DNA from: an uncultured bacterium
Lineage (GTDB): Bacteria; Cyanobacteriota; Vampirovibrionia; Gastranaerophilales; Gastranaerophilaceae
Length of the DNA: 64,000 nucleotides
Direction of reading: 5' to 3'
NCBI GenBank assembly: GCA_949292175.1
Contig: CASEYJ010000007.1
Location: 36,564 to 100,563, forward strand
Shown here piece by piece: positions 26,856 through 36,190 of the stretch. The position numbers and the translations under genes are program-made. Position 1 is the first letter of the stretch, and every line of letters starts with the position of its first letter. Under the pieces are notes generated by a model. The model ran no database searches and had not been told where the DNA came from. It saw only the letters and a list, made by a program, of their open reading frames with translations.

Positions 26856-27317
26856 TTAATATCCTATTGACCAGTCAACAGTACTAGTTAAATCTTTCTT
26901 TTTTTCCAAATTTACATTAGAAGCCACAGCAGGGACTTCAATAACTTTTGCAGCTTTCTGCAAAAGGTTTTGTTGAGCCATCTTCGTATCAACGTTGTTG
27001 AACGACTTCAACTTATCCAAATGATTTTGCAATTCAGCATTTTCATCGTTTAATGTAGTAACCTGACGGGAAAGAGTATTTAGAGTTATTTCATTGGACA
27101 TTTCAAAGTAGTAACTAACAAAAGCACCGACAACAAGTACACCCAATATGGTGCATAAAGACATATTTAGTTTTCTTATTGCCATCTCTTTCATTAAATT
27201 TTCCTTGAAAAAATATCCTTCGATTATTGGAGCATTTTCGGACGGACTTTGAACATAATCTCCACTCTCCCGATAGCTGTAATAATCTTCTCTTACATTC
27301 GCTCTTACTGTATTCAA
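26856..27317 (-). CDS. FtsL-like cell-division protein
   Basis: One transmembrane helix (LCTILGVLVVGAFVSYYF) follows a cytoplasmic N-terminus of about 55 residues. Next comes a periplasmic heptad region (LNTLSRQVTTLNDENAELQNHLDKL). This is the layout of FtsL/DivIC, and the gene lies directly after rsmH, where ftsL stands in most bacteria. Sequence identity within FtsL is always low, so the call rests on architecture and position. A TTG start at 27317 is preferred because GGGGAAG stands six bases upstream; a TTG at 27332 would overlap that site. Confidence 0.65.
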   Translation of the reverse strand: MNTVRANVREDYYSYRESGDYVQSPSENAPIIEGYFFKENLMKEMAIRKLNMSLCTILGVLVVGAFVSYYFEMSNEITLNTLSRQVTTLNDENAELQNHLDKLKSFNNVDTKMAQQNLLQKAAKVIEVPAVASNVNLEKKKDLTSTVDWSIGY

Positions 27318-27354
27318 TTTTAACTTCCCCAATTGTCTGATAACTCACTCTGAA

Positions 27355-28287
27355 TTAATTAATACATCTGGCAACTCTCAATTTTGCGCTTCTTGATGGC
27401 GGATTCTCCCTTATCTCCTGCTCCGTTGCCATCAAAGGCTTTTTGTTTACCAGTTCCAGCTTCGGAGGAGGACAATGACAAATCATCTGATTTTTTTCGC
27501 AATGACACTTCTCCGAGTGATATTTGAACAAGTGTTTCACTATTCGATCTTCCAAAGAGTGAAAACTTATTACACTTATTATAGCACCAACCTCCAACAA
27601 ATCCAACACATCATTCAATGTATTTTTTACATTTGTTAACTCTTGGTTAACTTCTATACGAACAGCCTGAAATACCCTTGTAGCCGGGTGAATAGACGAT
27701 TTTACATGTGGAGTACAAGAAACAATCAAATCCGCCAAATCCTTTGTAGTTTTTATCTTTTGCGATTTTCTTGTTTCAACTATATTTTTTGCAATTCTTT
27801 TTGAAAATCTTTCTTCGCCATACTCAGAAAATATTCTAACCAAGTCCGCTTCTGAATATGAATTGATGACATCATATGCAGTAAAATCAGCATCCTGATT
27901 AAAACGCATATCAAGCGGAGCTTCTTTTGAAAAAGAAAAGCCTCGTTCTCCTTTAGTCAATTGATGATAAGACGCACCTAAGTCAAACAGAACACCACCT
28001 GTGATTTTAGGGATACCAAGTTCACGTAAAACATTCTTAATATTAGTATAAGAATCTTTTACAATTGTCAGATTGTGATAATCTTTTAAACGTTCTTTTG
28101 AAGCATTAATGGCATCTTCATCAACGTCAAAAGCTATCAGCTTACCATCTGGCTGAATTCTTTTAAGTATTAACTCGCTATGACCGCCGCCACCTAAGGT
28201 GCAATCGACATAAATAAGACCACTTTTACAATTGAGAGCATCAACCGCTTCGTTTTTCATTACTGTATAGTGCTTAAAGTTTTCCAT
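27355..28287 (-). CDS. rsmH: 16S rRNA (cytosine(1402)-N4)-methyltransferase RsmH
   Basis: This S-adenosylmethionine-dependent enzyme methylates C1402 in the ribosomal P site. Family motifs are the N-terminal HYTVMKNEAVDAL, the SAM-binding DCTLGGGGHSELIL near 28, GVLFDLGASYHQLTKGERGFSF near 98 (split here as FDLGASYHQ and GERGFSF), and VISFHSLEDRIVKH near 235. At 310 residues it is full length. The ATG lacks a ribosome site; TAGAAT at 28299-28294 stands six bases before it, so the mRNA may be leaderless. The FtsL-like gene follows. Confidence 0.95.
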   Translation of the reverse strand: MENFKHYTVMKNEAVDALNCKSGLIYVDCTLGGGGHSELILKRIQPDGKLIAFDVDEDAINASKERLKDYHNLTIVKDSYTNIKNVLRELGIPKITGGVLFDLGASYHQLTKGERGFSFSKEAPLDMRFNQDADFTAYDVINSYSEADLVRIFSEYGEERFSKRIAKNIVETRKSQKIKTTKDLADLIVSCTPHVKSSIHPATRVFQAVRIEVNQELTNVKNTLNDVLDLLEVGAIISVISFHSLEDRIVKHLFKYHSEKCHCEKNQMICHCPPPKLELVNKKPLMATEQEIRENPPSRSAKLRVARCIN

Positions 28288-28332
28288 AAGAAAATTCTAT
28301 CATAGAAAACACTTGAGCGTCTACAAATATTA

Positions 28333-28575
28333 CTAAGCGTTAACAAGACCAGAAAGACCTTTAGTATCAAGAATTTCCAAAAATTTAGCATAAGTGTAAA
28401 CAATTGGATTTCTTTCTCCGGATGCATCTGAAATCTCAATTAGATCATCAGGAACTGCATTCTTAGCAAAAGATTCTTGCAAGGCAGAAAGCTCATCGGA
28501 AGATAATCTGTTGTTCACATTAATGTCTCTTAGAAAAAAGAAATCTGTCAAATCGAATTCATTTTTTGGAAACAT
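28333..28575 (-). CDS. Small hypothetical protein, 80 residues
   Basis: This acidic soluble protein (FPKNEFDLTDFFFLRDINVN, then SDELSALQESF) is predicted to be helical. No family is recognised. ATG at 28575 has AAGGAG seven bases upstream; an in-frame upstream ATG at 28632 would start before that site and is rejected. The gene lies between the acyltransferase and rsmH in the same direction. The motif RDINVNNRLSSDEL has the D-x-N-x-N spacing of a degenerate EF-hand, but this is weak. Confidence 0.6.
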   Translation of the reverse strand: MFPKNEFDLTDFFFLRDINVNNRLSSDELSALQESFAKNAVPDDLIEISDASGERNPIVYTYAKFLEILDTKGLSGLVNA

Positions 28576-28675
28576 ATTAACTCCTTTCCAACATCTGGGG
28601 TGCATACATGATTTATTTACGGATTTCCTCAAAAAAAACTTTAGTTATTACCGATTTTATTAAGTTTTATTAAGA

Positions 28676-29365
28676 TTAACGAGTCCAATTAATGCCATGC
28701 TTTATAACTTTAGCAGGAGTTCCGGCCAATATTACATTAGGCTCGTCGAACTGTGAAGTTACAACTGCTCCATAAGCAACAATAGATTCATCAGGGACAA
28801 CAGCACCCTTCATTACTGCAACATTTCTAGCAAGCCACACGTGGTTCCCGATAACAACATCCCTAGGCTTATTAAGCACGTTCTTTGAAACATTATCTAC
28901 AATATTATGCACATCATAAGTAAATATACTAATACCATTTGCGAACATACAATCGTTTCCAATCGTCAATGAAGAGTCTTGACCGACCAAAAGTCTTCCG
29001 CCTTCAATGTTAAAATCCTCACCAATTGACAAATTAGAATCATCATACAGATAAATCCAAGCATCTTTAAAACCCAAAGTTGTAGTTTTACCTATATCAA
29101 CGCTACAATTCGAATGCACTTGAATCTCTGAATTCCTATAACGGCTCTTCTCAGATAAAATAATTGTTGAATTCTCACCTTTAAAAGATATTTTCAAACC
29201 TTTTGGAGCACAGTAAATTCTACGCAAATTTCCATTACCAGAACGTAAGTAAATCTTATTTTTTTGTAATCCGGCGTATAAATAATTAGCTTTTACATTA
29301 AATTTACATTTTATACCGAAAATCTTAACAACAACAAAACCTCCGGAATATGATACTCCAAACAT
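28676..29365 (-). CDS. Hexapeptide-repeat acyltransferase (left-handed beta-helix)
   Basis: The 229-residue protein shows imperfect hexapeptide repeats through its centre (SVDIGKTTTLGFKDAWIYL, NLSIGEDFNIEGGRLLVG). The C-terminal block is typical of O-acetyltransferases: GNHVWLARNVAVMKGAVVPD, then SIVAYGAVVT and ILAGTPAKVIKHG, with a catalytic-type His (YDVHNI) before it. Such enzymes acetylate sugars in surface polysaccharides. Its ATG abuts the gcvPA stop, with AAGGG inside gcvPA, so it is cotranscribed with the glycine cleavage genes. It occupies the place where gcvPB would be expected. Confidence 0.88.
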   Translation of the reverse strand: MFGVSYSGGFVVVKIFGIKCKFNVKANYLYAGLQKNKIYLRSGNGNLRRIYCAPKGLKISFKGENSTIILSEKSRYRNSEIQVHSNCSVDIGKTTTLGFKDAWIYLYDDSNLSIGEDFNIEGGRLLVGQDSSLTIGNDCMFANGISIFTYDVHNIVDNVSKNVLNKPRDVVIGNHVWLARNVAVMKGAVVPDESIVAYGAVVTSQFDEPNVILAGTPAKVIKHGINWTR

Positions 29366-30616
29366 CTAAACCCTTTCTAAATAGGATACAATATCCTCAT
29401 CCGTAATCATTTCCGTTACCGCTACCAAAACCTTGGCAGAATCAATCTTAATTCCGCCTAAAATATTATTAGCTTTCAATTTTTCCAAGAACTTATCAGC
29501 GTCACCGACCTCTAATAAAAATTCATTGAAGAAATTCTTATTCAACACCTTATATCCTTTAGCTTCCAAACCCTTAGCCAAAGTATGCGCCCCCTTGGTT
29601 GAAAGATAACCGGCTTGACGGAACCCTTTTTCACCCATCACGCTCAAATACAAATTAACCCACAAACCCATCAAAGCTTGGTTCGAACAAATATTACTTG
29701 TAGCTTTTTCTCTCTTAATATGTTGTTCACGGGTTTGAATAGTCAATGTAAAGGCCTGATTACCTTCTTTATCGACAGTACGTCCTGCCAATCTTCCCGG
29801 AAGCTGACGCATGTATTTTTCTTTACAAGCAATAACACCTGCGTGCGGGCCACCATAGTTCATAGGAATACCCAAACTCTGAATATCTGCAACAACGATA
29901 TCTGCACCTGATAAAGATGGCTGTTTTAGGATTGATAAACTTGACAAATCAGTACAAACAACCAGCAAACACCCCTCAACACCCTTAATTTCTCTAATTT
30001 CACCATAGTAATCAGGGTTTTGAATAAGCACACAGGCGTACTCTGATAAATTTTCAGGCAATTCCTTGTACTCTTCAATATCAATGCCGCCTGCCCAAGC
30101 ATAAGTTTGCACAACTCTCTTGTATTCAGGATTGATATTTTTGTGTACCAGAACTTTAGAAGATTTTTTACTAATTCTAACAGCCATCAATATAGCTTCA
30201 GCACAAGCAGTAGCCCCATCATAAACAGTTGCATTAGCAATATCCATGCCTGTAAGCCTTGAAATCATTGTCTGAAATTCATACATAATTTGCAATGTTC
30301 CTTGTGCAATTTCAGCCTGATAAGGCGTATATGCAGTCAAGAACTCAAACCTGCCTGCGACCTGAGAGATACAAGCCGGTACAAATTTATTATAAACACC
30401 ACCACCCATAAAGCTGATATAATCAGATTTATTTTTAGCGGCAAGCGACTTAATCTTTCTTTGAACAGCCAGCTCACTAAGAGCATCACCTAACTCAAGA
30501 CCAGCCATTCTTGCCTCGGTCGGAATCTGTTTAAACAAATCAAAAATGCTATCGACACCTATATCATCAAGCATTTGTTTTTTCATCACATCATTATGTA
30601 CTAAAAAATTCTTCAT
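29366..30616 (-). CDS. gcvPA: Glycine dehydrogenase (decarboxylating) subunit 1
   Basis: This is the alpha subunit of the split P-protein, which decarboxylates glycine with pyridoxal phosphate and passes aminomethyl to the H protein. The N-terminal motif SFMGGGVYNKFVP and the stretch AYTPYQAEIAQGTLQIMYEF are diagnostic, as are NATVYDGATACAEA and GIPMNYGGPHAGV. At 416 residues it is slightly short of the usual 440 or so. The PLP lysine is on the beta subunit, GcvPB, which does not follow here and must be elsewhere. Four bases separate it from gcvH. Confidence 0.95.
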   Translation of the reverse strand: MKNFLVHNDVMKKQMLDDIGVDSIFDLFKQIPTEARMAGLELGDALSELAVQRKIKSLAAKNKSDYISFMGGGVYNKFVPACISQVAGRFEFLTAYTPYQAEIAQGTLQIMYEFQTMISRLTGMDIANATVYDGATACAEAILMAVRISKKSSKVLVHKNINPEYKRVVQTYAWAGGIDIEEYKELPENLSEYACVLIQNPDYYGEIREIKGVEGCLLVVCTDLSSLSILKQPSLSGADIVVADIQSLGIPMNYGGPHAGVIACKEKYMRQLPGRLAGRTVDKEGNQAFTLTIQTREQHIKREKATSNICSNQALMGLWVNLYLSVMGEKGFRQAGYLSTKGAHTLAKGLEAKGYKVLNKNFFNEFLLEVGDADKFLEKLKANNILGGIKIDSAKVLVAVTEMITDEDIVSYLERV

Positions 30617-30619
30617 TTA

Positions 30620-31003
30620 TTATTCCAATTCTTCCTTATAATCTTCATACTCAAGCAAATCATCTTGTTCAGAAGCATCACCTGTTGCTTCAATTTTTAC
30701 AAGCCAGCCGTTTTCAAAAACGTCTTCATTAAGTTGTTCAGGAGCGTCAACCAAAGCCGCATTAACTTCAACAACTTTTCCACTGATTGGCATATAAATT
30801 TCGGAAGCAGCTTTTACAGATTCAACAGTTGCAAATACTTCTCCTTTACCAAACTCAACACCAACTTCAGGAAGTTCCAAAAATACGATATCCCCAAGTT
30901 GTTCTACCGCATAATCCGTCAAACCTACTGTATAAGTATCATCTTCATTTTTCAAAAGGTATTCGTGAGATTTAGCACACAAAATATTTTCTGTAAAACT
31001 CAT
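30620..31003 (-). CDS. gcvH: Glycine cleavage system H protein
   Basis: This lipoyl carrier of the glycine cleavage complex has 127 residues. The lipoylated lysine lies in TVESVKAASEIYMP near residue 63, framed by GDIVFLELPEVG and ISGKVVEVN, and the C-terminal ENGWLVKIE is typical. A short acidic tail (about ten residues) extends beyond the family core. It sits between gcvT and gcvPA with short gaps, so the three genes form one operon. Confidence 0.96.
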   Translation of the reverse strand: MSFTENILCAKSHEYLLKNEDDTYTVGLTDYAVEQLGDIVFLELPEVGVEFGKGEVFATVESVKAASEIYMPISGKVVEVNAALVDAPEQLNEDVFENGWLVKIEATGDASEQDDLLEYEDYKEELE

Positions 31004-31012
31004 TTTATTCTC

Positions 31013-32116
31013 CTATATTTTAACTTTATTTTTCTTTGCTACAAAAGGTCTTTTTACAACTTCTGCGTCATGCAGTTTTTCTCTTATCATAACCTGAATA
31101 ACAGAGCCTGTGCAAATATCCTTAACATTTTTTACATAAGCAAGTCCGATATTCGCTCCTAATACAGGTGAAACGCAGCCGCTTGTAACAACCCCAACTT
31201 TTTCGCCATTGTAATACACATCATAACCGTGTCTTGCAATATTTTTATCTAACATTTTAAAACCGATCAGCTTTTTCGACCCACCATTCAAAAGCTGTTC
31301 CATTATGACTTTTTTACCGTTATAATCAGCAATTTTATCCTTAGGAATAGACCAACTCAAACCTGCCTCAACCGGAGTTGAGTTTTCATCTAAATCATTT
31401 CCGTAAAGATGGAGCGCAGCCTCAAGCCTCAAAGTATCTCTTGCACCAAGACCGATAGGCTTGATACCAAATTCCTGACCGAATTCTAAAATCTTATCCC
31501 ACAATTCTTCAGAGAATTTATTTTCAACAAGGACTTCATACCCGTCTTCACCTGTATAACCTGTTCTGGATACAAGGAGCTTGTGTCCACAGAGTTCTGC
31601 CGCCTTTATCGTAAATGATTCCTGAGCAGTATCCAGCCCCATCTTTCTCAACAGCATATCAGCCTTTGGACCCTGAACAGCTAACAGAGAGTAATTGTGT
31701 GATTGGTTATCGATTTTAACATCAAAGCCCTTGCTGTTTCTCACCATCCAGTTCAAGTCTTCATCTATTCTTGAAGCATTACATATAATCATATAGTAAT
31801 TGATGCCAAGCTTATAAATAATCAAATCATCAATAAGCCCGCCATCAAGATTTGGCAACTGGCAGTACACAGCTTTTTCATAAACAAGCTTTGATATATC
31901 TTGCGGAACAATTTTCTGCAAGAAATCCAAAGAATCCTTTCCCGACACAAAAACCTCGCCCATATGGGAAACGTCAAACAAACCCACTGCATTTCTTACA
32001 GTATTGTGTTCTTCTATGATTGAAGTGTACTGAACCGGCATGTGCCAACCCGCAAAATCAACCATCTTTGCCCCTAATTGAACGTGTTTCTCGTGTAAAA
32101 AAGTTTCTTTAGTCAT
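31013..32116 (-). CDS. gcvT: Glycine cleavage system T protein (aminomethyltransferase)
   Basis: This enzyme releases ammonia from the aminomethyl-H protein and makes 5,10-methylene-tetrahydrofolate. Motifs include VDFAGWHMPVQY, the catalytic-site VGLFDVSHMGE near 45, LLAVQGPKA, and the late SRTGYTGEDGYE and GARDTLRLEAALHLYG. The C-terminal GCVSPVLGANIGLAYV is also conserved. Full length at 367 residues. AGGGGAG stands before the ATG. It is the first gene of the gcvT-gcvH-gcvPA-acyltransferase run. Confidence 0.96.
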   Translation of the reverse strand: MTKETFLHEKHVQLGAKMVDFAGWHMPVQYTSIIEEHNTVRNAVGLFDVSHMGEVFVSGKDSLDFLQKIVPQDISKLVYEKAVYCQLPNLDGGLIDDLIIYKLGINYYMIICNASRIDEDLNWMVRNSKGFDVKIDNQSHNYSLLAVQGPKADMLLRKMGLDTAQESFTIKAAELCGHKLLVSRTGYTGEDGYEVLVENKFSEELWDKILEFGQEFGIKPIGLGARDTLRLEAALHLYGNDLDENSTPVEAGLSWSIPKDKIADYNGKKVIMEQLLNGGSKKLIGFKMLDKNIARHGYDVYYNGEKVGVVTSGCVSPVLGANIGLAYVKNVKDICTGSVIQVMIREKLHDAEVVKRPFVAKKNKVKI

Positions 32117-32183
32117 AAAAATCTCCCCTAACTTGTTACTATTGTCTTAGTAATTAAAATATTTGTCAAGGAAGTATGTATTT

Positions 32184-33239
32184 TTATAACTCGCTTAATT
32201 GTTTATACAACTCTATCTGTTTTTGAGTTAAATTCTTAGGGATTACTATCTTAATTTTAGCGTTAAGGTTTCCATACCCGCCAGACTTCTTAGGAAGCCC
32301 AAGATTTTTAAGACGTAACATCTGACCTGAAGAAGTTTTTGGAGGAACTTTGATACCAATTGACCCGTGCAAAGTTTCGATATCTTTTTTACAACCTAAT
32401 ACCGCTTCAGGAGGAGTAATCTCAACTTCTTTAGTCAAATCTGCACCGTCAACATCATAAACGCTGTCTTTATAGTGGAGTACCAGATACAAATCACCAA
32501 CTCTACCATAATTATCAGTTTTACCTTCACCTTTTAGTCTTATTTTCTGACCGTCTTTAACTTCTGGTGGAATTTTAACCTTTATGGATTTTGTCACATT
32601 TTTAATGCCTGTACCGCCGCAAGCACTACAATATCCGCCGCCGGGAGGACATTCCGTGCAGCGTTCCATCTCTGAAAAGTTTACGCTAACAGGCTTTTGA
32701 TCAAAAACATCTTTGGCTGTGATATTTAGATTTTTAGTGATATCTAAATCCTCCTGCGGAGCAGACGCAGTCTTTCTCCTTGTTCTGGAAGATGATCTTT
32801 GAGCGCCTCCGGCATTTGCAAAATCGTACCCGCCAAAGTTCATTCCGCCCATTCCGCCACGGGAAGCACCACCCATCATATCTCCAAACAGAGAACTGAA
32901 GAAGTCTGAAAAACCTCCCATATCCTGACCGCCAAAATTGAAACTTTGATAAGCCCCGCCTTGACCGCCGCCAAAACCAAACTGTTCAAACCCAGGAGGA
33001 GGAGTGTAACTTTGACCACCCTGCCAGTTTGCACCTAAACTATCATAACGTTGACGTTTTTGTTTATCTCCCAAAACTTCGTACGCCTCGTTTATGTCTT
33101 TAAACTTACTTTCCGCTTCCTTCGTTTTGTTAACATCGGGATGGTATTTTCTGGCAAGTTTTCTGTACGCAGACTTAATTTCAGAATCAGTTGCGTCACG
33201 TTTTACACCTAATATATCGTAATAATCTTTATATTCCAT
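32184..33239 (-). CDS. DnaJ/CbpA-type J-protein with a reduced zinc finger
   Basis: This Hsp70 co-chaperone has 351 residues. The J-domain is at 1-70 with the HPD motif ([12 protein letters not shown]) near 33. A Gly/Phe-rich linker (about 80-150) follows. The C-terminal substrate-binding domains span about 165-345 ([37 protein letters not shown]). DnaJ normally has four CxxCxGxG motifs; here only CTEC and CSACGGTG remain, near 190-205, enough for one zinc site. It is therefore intermediate between DnaJ and CbpA. A GGAG precedes the ATG. It may be cotranscribed with gcvT, 67 bases on. Confidence 0.88.
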   Translation of the reverse strand: MEYKDYYDILGVKRDATDSEIKSAYRKLARKYHPDVNKTKEAESKFKDINEAYEVLGDKQKRQRYDSLGANWQGGQSYTPPPGFEQFGFGGGQGGAYQSFNFGGQDMGGFSDFFSSLFGDMMGGASRGGMGGMNFGGYDFANAGGAQRSSSRTRRKTASAPQEDLDITKNLNITAKDVFDQKPVSVNFSEMERCTECPPGGGYCSACGGTGIKNVTKSIKVKIPPEVKDGQKIRLKGEGKTDNYGRVGDLYLVLHYKDSVYDVDGADLTKEVEITPPEAVLGCKKDIETLHGSIGIKVPPKTSSGQMLRLKNLGLPKKSGGYGNLNAKIKIVIPKNLTQKQIELYKQLSEL

Positions 33240-33355
33240 ATTATCTCCATTTATTTCTATATATATAATGATAATATAAAATTTTATAAAACATACATTT
33301 ATTAATAATTTTATAATTATTAAGGCTAAAATCCCCCTCGTCAGGTATTGAGTTT

Positions 33356-33400
33356 TTTCCCTATTTAGAGTACCCTGAATTTAGAGAGAAATTAGGGAGA
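33356..33400 (+). promoter_or_regulatory. Hairpin that could hide the ribosome site of the SEC-C gene
   Basis: TTTCCCTA (33356-33363) can pair with TAGGGAGA (33393-33400), which contains the ribosome site of the ATG at 33406. The 29-base loop makes it a weak, possibly temperature-sensitive structure. Confidence 0.3.
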
Positions 33401-33405
33401 GTAAT

Positions 33406-34704
33406 ATGCCTGTATTAGAAAATTTACAACAAGTTAATGACGTAATTAAAGCAATCGCACTTTTTATTCAATCAGATGAAGAAATTCGTCCTGATTTTCA
33501 AGAATACATAAAAACAATAGGAGCTAATCCAGCTTCAGGAGCAAATTTCCAGAGTGCTTGCTTTACATATATTTTTGAAAGAAACTTGGGCGAAGAAAGA
33601 AAAAGTATTCTAAACTTGTATCTTGAAAAAGCTACACTAAAACCTGCAGAAAAGAAAATTGTAAAAGCTCTTACTAAATCTATGTCTTCAGTGTACGAAA
33701 TAAAAAAAGTTCTAAAAAACGGCTTCGAATTTTATAACATAATCAACGAAAAGAAATATGATGTAACATCATTAATAAAAATGACCAATTTTAGAGGAAT
33801 CGGAGCAGGACAATACGTAGTTGCAAGAATTTTCTTATTGGAAGATACATATTATCTTTTAGAAATTTCCGGCGTATTACCTACAACAAAACGAGATGAC
33901 GCATACAGATTTTCAGTAGCAAAAATCATACAAAATCCTGAAATCGTATATCTGGACAATCCGGAAAAACAAAAAGAAATTGAAGAAGATGTTCAGCTTA
34001 TCTATGACAAATTTATGGAATTTTTCGGAACAGATGAAGTTCTTACAACAAACAAATATGCAGATGAAGTTATAGGCTTATTTAACGATTATGCTGAAGA
34101 CGGAACAAAAGAAGATATCCAAGATAAATTGCAAGAACCTGAAGAATATAAATTCTTCAACGTCTCAGAATTTAATAACTCTTATGACAATTTCCTTGAA
34201 AATTCATTGGGCGGATTTTCTTCTCACAAAGAAACTTATGACGTAGGTATAATTTACGACAAAGATTTTGGAATGTACGCAGTTCCATTCTGGGGAACTT
34301 TCAACAAAATATTTGAAGCAAAAAATCCTGGAGAAATAGAAAACTACGACAAATGTATTCGTTATTTCTTAACTAACGACAAATTCTCTGCAAATCTTAT
34401 TAAACGAGCAGCAAAGAAACATAAAAACTTCTTACCTATTATCAATGGGTTGGACAAAACGGATTACACACTAAAAGAACTTTTAGAAAAATATAAATCT
34501 CGTTACCTTGAACAAAAGATCTTTTCATCAACAACAGTTCTATATAAATCAAAAGCTTTTGCAAGCACATTAGGACTTATTGAAGAAGAGGTTGAAAAGC
34601 CTAAACTTCCTGAAGGTATAGATATTTCTAAAATAGGAAGAAACGACCCTTGTCCTTGCGGCAGCGGTAAAAAGTTCAAAAAATGCTGCGGAGCAAATTT
34701 GTAA
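33406..34704 (+). CDS. SEC-C motif protein of unknown function
   Basis: The 432-residue protein ends in a SEC-C zinc-binding motif ([19 protein letters not shown]), the same module that ends SecA and many adaptor proteins. The rest is a soluble helical and mixed region without a recognised domain. It has a central stretch about 230 residues in ([18 protein letters not shown]) and no signal peptide. SEC-C domains recruit proteins to SecB, ribosomes or proteases, so an adaptor role is possible. AGGGAGAG lies before the ATG. It is followed by a hairpin terminator. Confidence 0.85.
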   Translation: MPVLENLQQVNDVIKAIALFIQSDEEIRPDFQEYIKTIGANPASGANFQSACFTYIFERNLGEERKSILNLYLEKATLKPAEKKIVKALTKSMSSVYEIKKVLKNGFEFYNIINEKKYDVTSLIKMTNFRGIGAGQYVVARIFLLEDTYYLLEISGVLPTTKRDDAYRFSVAKIIQNPEIVYLDNPEKQKEIEEDVQLIYDKFMEFFGTDEVLTTNKYADEVIGLFNDYAEDGTKEDIQDKLQEPEEYKFFNVSEFNNSYDNFLENSLGGFSSHKETYDVGIIYDKDFGMYAVPFWGTFNKIFEAKNPGEIENYDKCIRYFLTNDKFSANLIKRAAKKHKNFLPIINGLDKTDYTLKELLEKYKSRYLEQKIFSSTTVLYKSKAFASTLGLIEEEVEKPKLPEGIDISKIGRNDPCPCGSGKKFKKCCGANL

Positions 34705-34739
34705 CAAACATATTAACATTTGTAAATATTGTATAATAG

Positions 34740-34770
34740 ACCTATCAAAATCTTCTTTTGATAGGTTTAT
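34740..34770 (+). terminator. Hairpin terminator after the SEC-C gene
   Basis: ACCTATCAAAA and TTTTGATAGGT pair around TCTTC and are followed by TTATTATAAG. The T run is weak, and the same bases could contain the -10 box of the next gene. Confidence 0.55.
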
Positions 34771-34803
34771 TATAAGAAGTGTCGTAACCTGCGAGTGTAT
34801 TAA

Positions 34804-36177
34804 ATGAGAATACAAGAAAACATTGCGAGAGTAGGCGCAGCAAAGTATAGTTTTAACAGACCAAATAAAGAATATTTGGCAAAGGATTGTGCGCAAAACA
34901 CTTCGGAAACAAAATTTTCAGCCTATCCATCAGGCAATCTTCTAAAAGCATATTATTTTAGCAATCAAAAAAACAACAAAATTGCATTTCGAGGAGCGCC
35001 TTGGAAACTTAATCTATCAGCAATAGGGGTTCCTGTTTACGGGGATTTGACAGCAGAACAGGCTATCAAGGCATTTGCTCAACTAAGAATCGGTAACTAC
35101 CTAGACATAGGAGAAGATAAATTTTCTTACTATACAAACAAAGCCATCAGGAATGAAAACCTTTCATTTTTGGAGCGAGTAACCGTACCTAGTGAGCAAA
35201 AGAAGTTTGTTGAATACTATAAAAATCTAACAGGATTTCCAAATTTAGCCGAAACCTCTAAGAGAATTAAACAAGAATTTGTAAATGCAATAACTGCGGC
35301 CACAGATATCCTAAACAGAAGATTCTACACAGACAAATTCAATATTGTTCAAGCCGGTTATGATGGAGTTTGTTCCGTAGGGAGACAGAAGGCTCTACCA
35401 GGAAGTGATATAGACAAAGCTTACGTAATAATAAAAGGCGGAAATTCATATGAAGCTGAAGAACTTGTTAATCAATTCAAAGGTCAAATATGGGAAAATA
35501 CCGACCAAAGAATACTAAGCTATAACCATGATGATGCTGCGTTTCCTCAAGTATATACAAAAGATCAACTAACAGAACTACTTAAAGCTGCTGATGCACA
35601 GGTATTTCCAATTGCAAGAGCGTTAAGGGATTACTATTATCCTCAATTTACATTTGGAGGAGTTTTTATCGGCTCAGGAAGCCAGTATTATATTAATAAA
35701 TTAAGCAAGCATTTCTTAGATCTTCAAACTGCATACAATCCGGATTATATCAAGGCCAACGAATTTTATATAAAATTATGCAAGAATTTTCCAAAAAGAA
35801 ATTCTGACAGAATCGATTTAGTTTCTCCATCACGAGAAAATATCAAAAATATTGGTTTTGTACTTGAATCTATGCGAGAAGGAGAAGTTCTTGTAGGAGA
35901 AAGATTATACTTTAACAGTCCGACATACAATTTTACAAACTTATCACAACTAAAGGCTCTAAAAACAAGAGGAGATGTTAAACCAAAAAGAGTATCTCGA
36001 GAAAAACTAATAAAAGAATTTGACAGCTGGGATACTCACAAACAATACAGATTCATAAAAACTCTAATACACGGAAGTTGTGCAAACAACACAGACTTCA
36101 CAACGGAGTTTTCAGAATATTTTAGCAAAAGCGGAAACGATCCGTTTGCGCCGTTAATTAATGCACTAATGGGGTAG
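34804..36177 (+). CDS. Nucleotidyltransferase-like protein, lineage-specific
   Basis: The 457-residue protein has a segment, GVCSVGRQKALPGSDIDKA (about 194-212), that matches the polymerase-beta-type nucleotidyltransferase signature of Gly, Gly, then Ser-Asp-Ile-Asp. Compared with the standard motif, two residues are inserted and the usual GS is GV. A possible third acidic residue follows in YNHDDAAFP (near 245). No other known domain is seen. The N-terminal 65 residues look unfolded and contain NNKIAFRGAP, a motif echoed in neighbouring unknown proteins. No ribosome site is clear. The next gene starts 13 bases on, so they form one operon. Enzyme activity and substrate are unknown. Confidence 0.75.
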   Translation: MRIQENIARVGAAKYSFNRPNKEYLAKDCAQNTSETKFSAYPSGNLLKAYYFSNQKNNKIAFRGAPWKLNLSAIGVPVYGDLTAEQAIKAFAQLRIGNYLDIGEDKFSYYTNKAIRNENLSFLERVTVPSEQKKFVEYYKNLTGFPNLAETSKRIKQEFVNAITAATDILNRRFYTDKFNIVQAGYDGVCSVGRQKALPGSDIDKAYVIIKGGNSYEAEELVNQFKGQIWENTDQRILSYNHDDAAFPQVYTKDQLTELLKAADAQVFPIARALRDYYYPQFTFGGVFIGSGSQYYINKLSKHFLDLQTAYNPDYIKANEFYIKLCKNFPKRNSDRIDLVSPSRENIKNIGFVLESMREGEVLVGERLYFNSPTYNFTNLSQLKALKTRGDVKPKRVSREKLIKEFDSWDTHKQYRFIKTLIHGSCANNTDFTTEFSEYFSKSGNDPFAPLINALMG

Positions 36178-36190
36178 AGAGGGGTGTGCA

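Noticed and set aside
30665..31162. 165-codon plus-strand frame over gcvH and gcvT
   Set aside because: It is antisense to two conserved genes and has no ribosome site.
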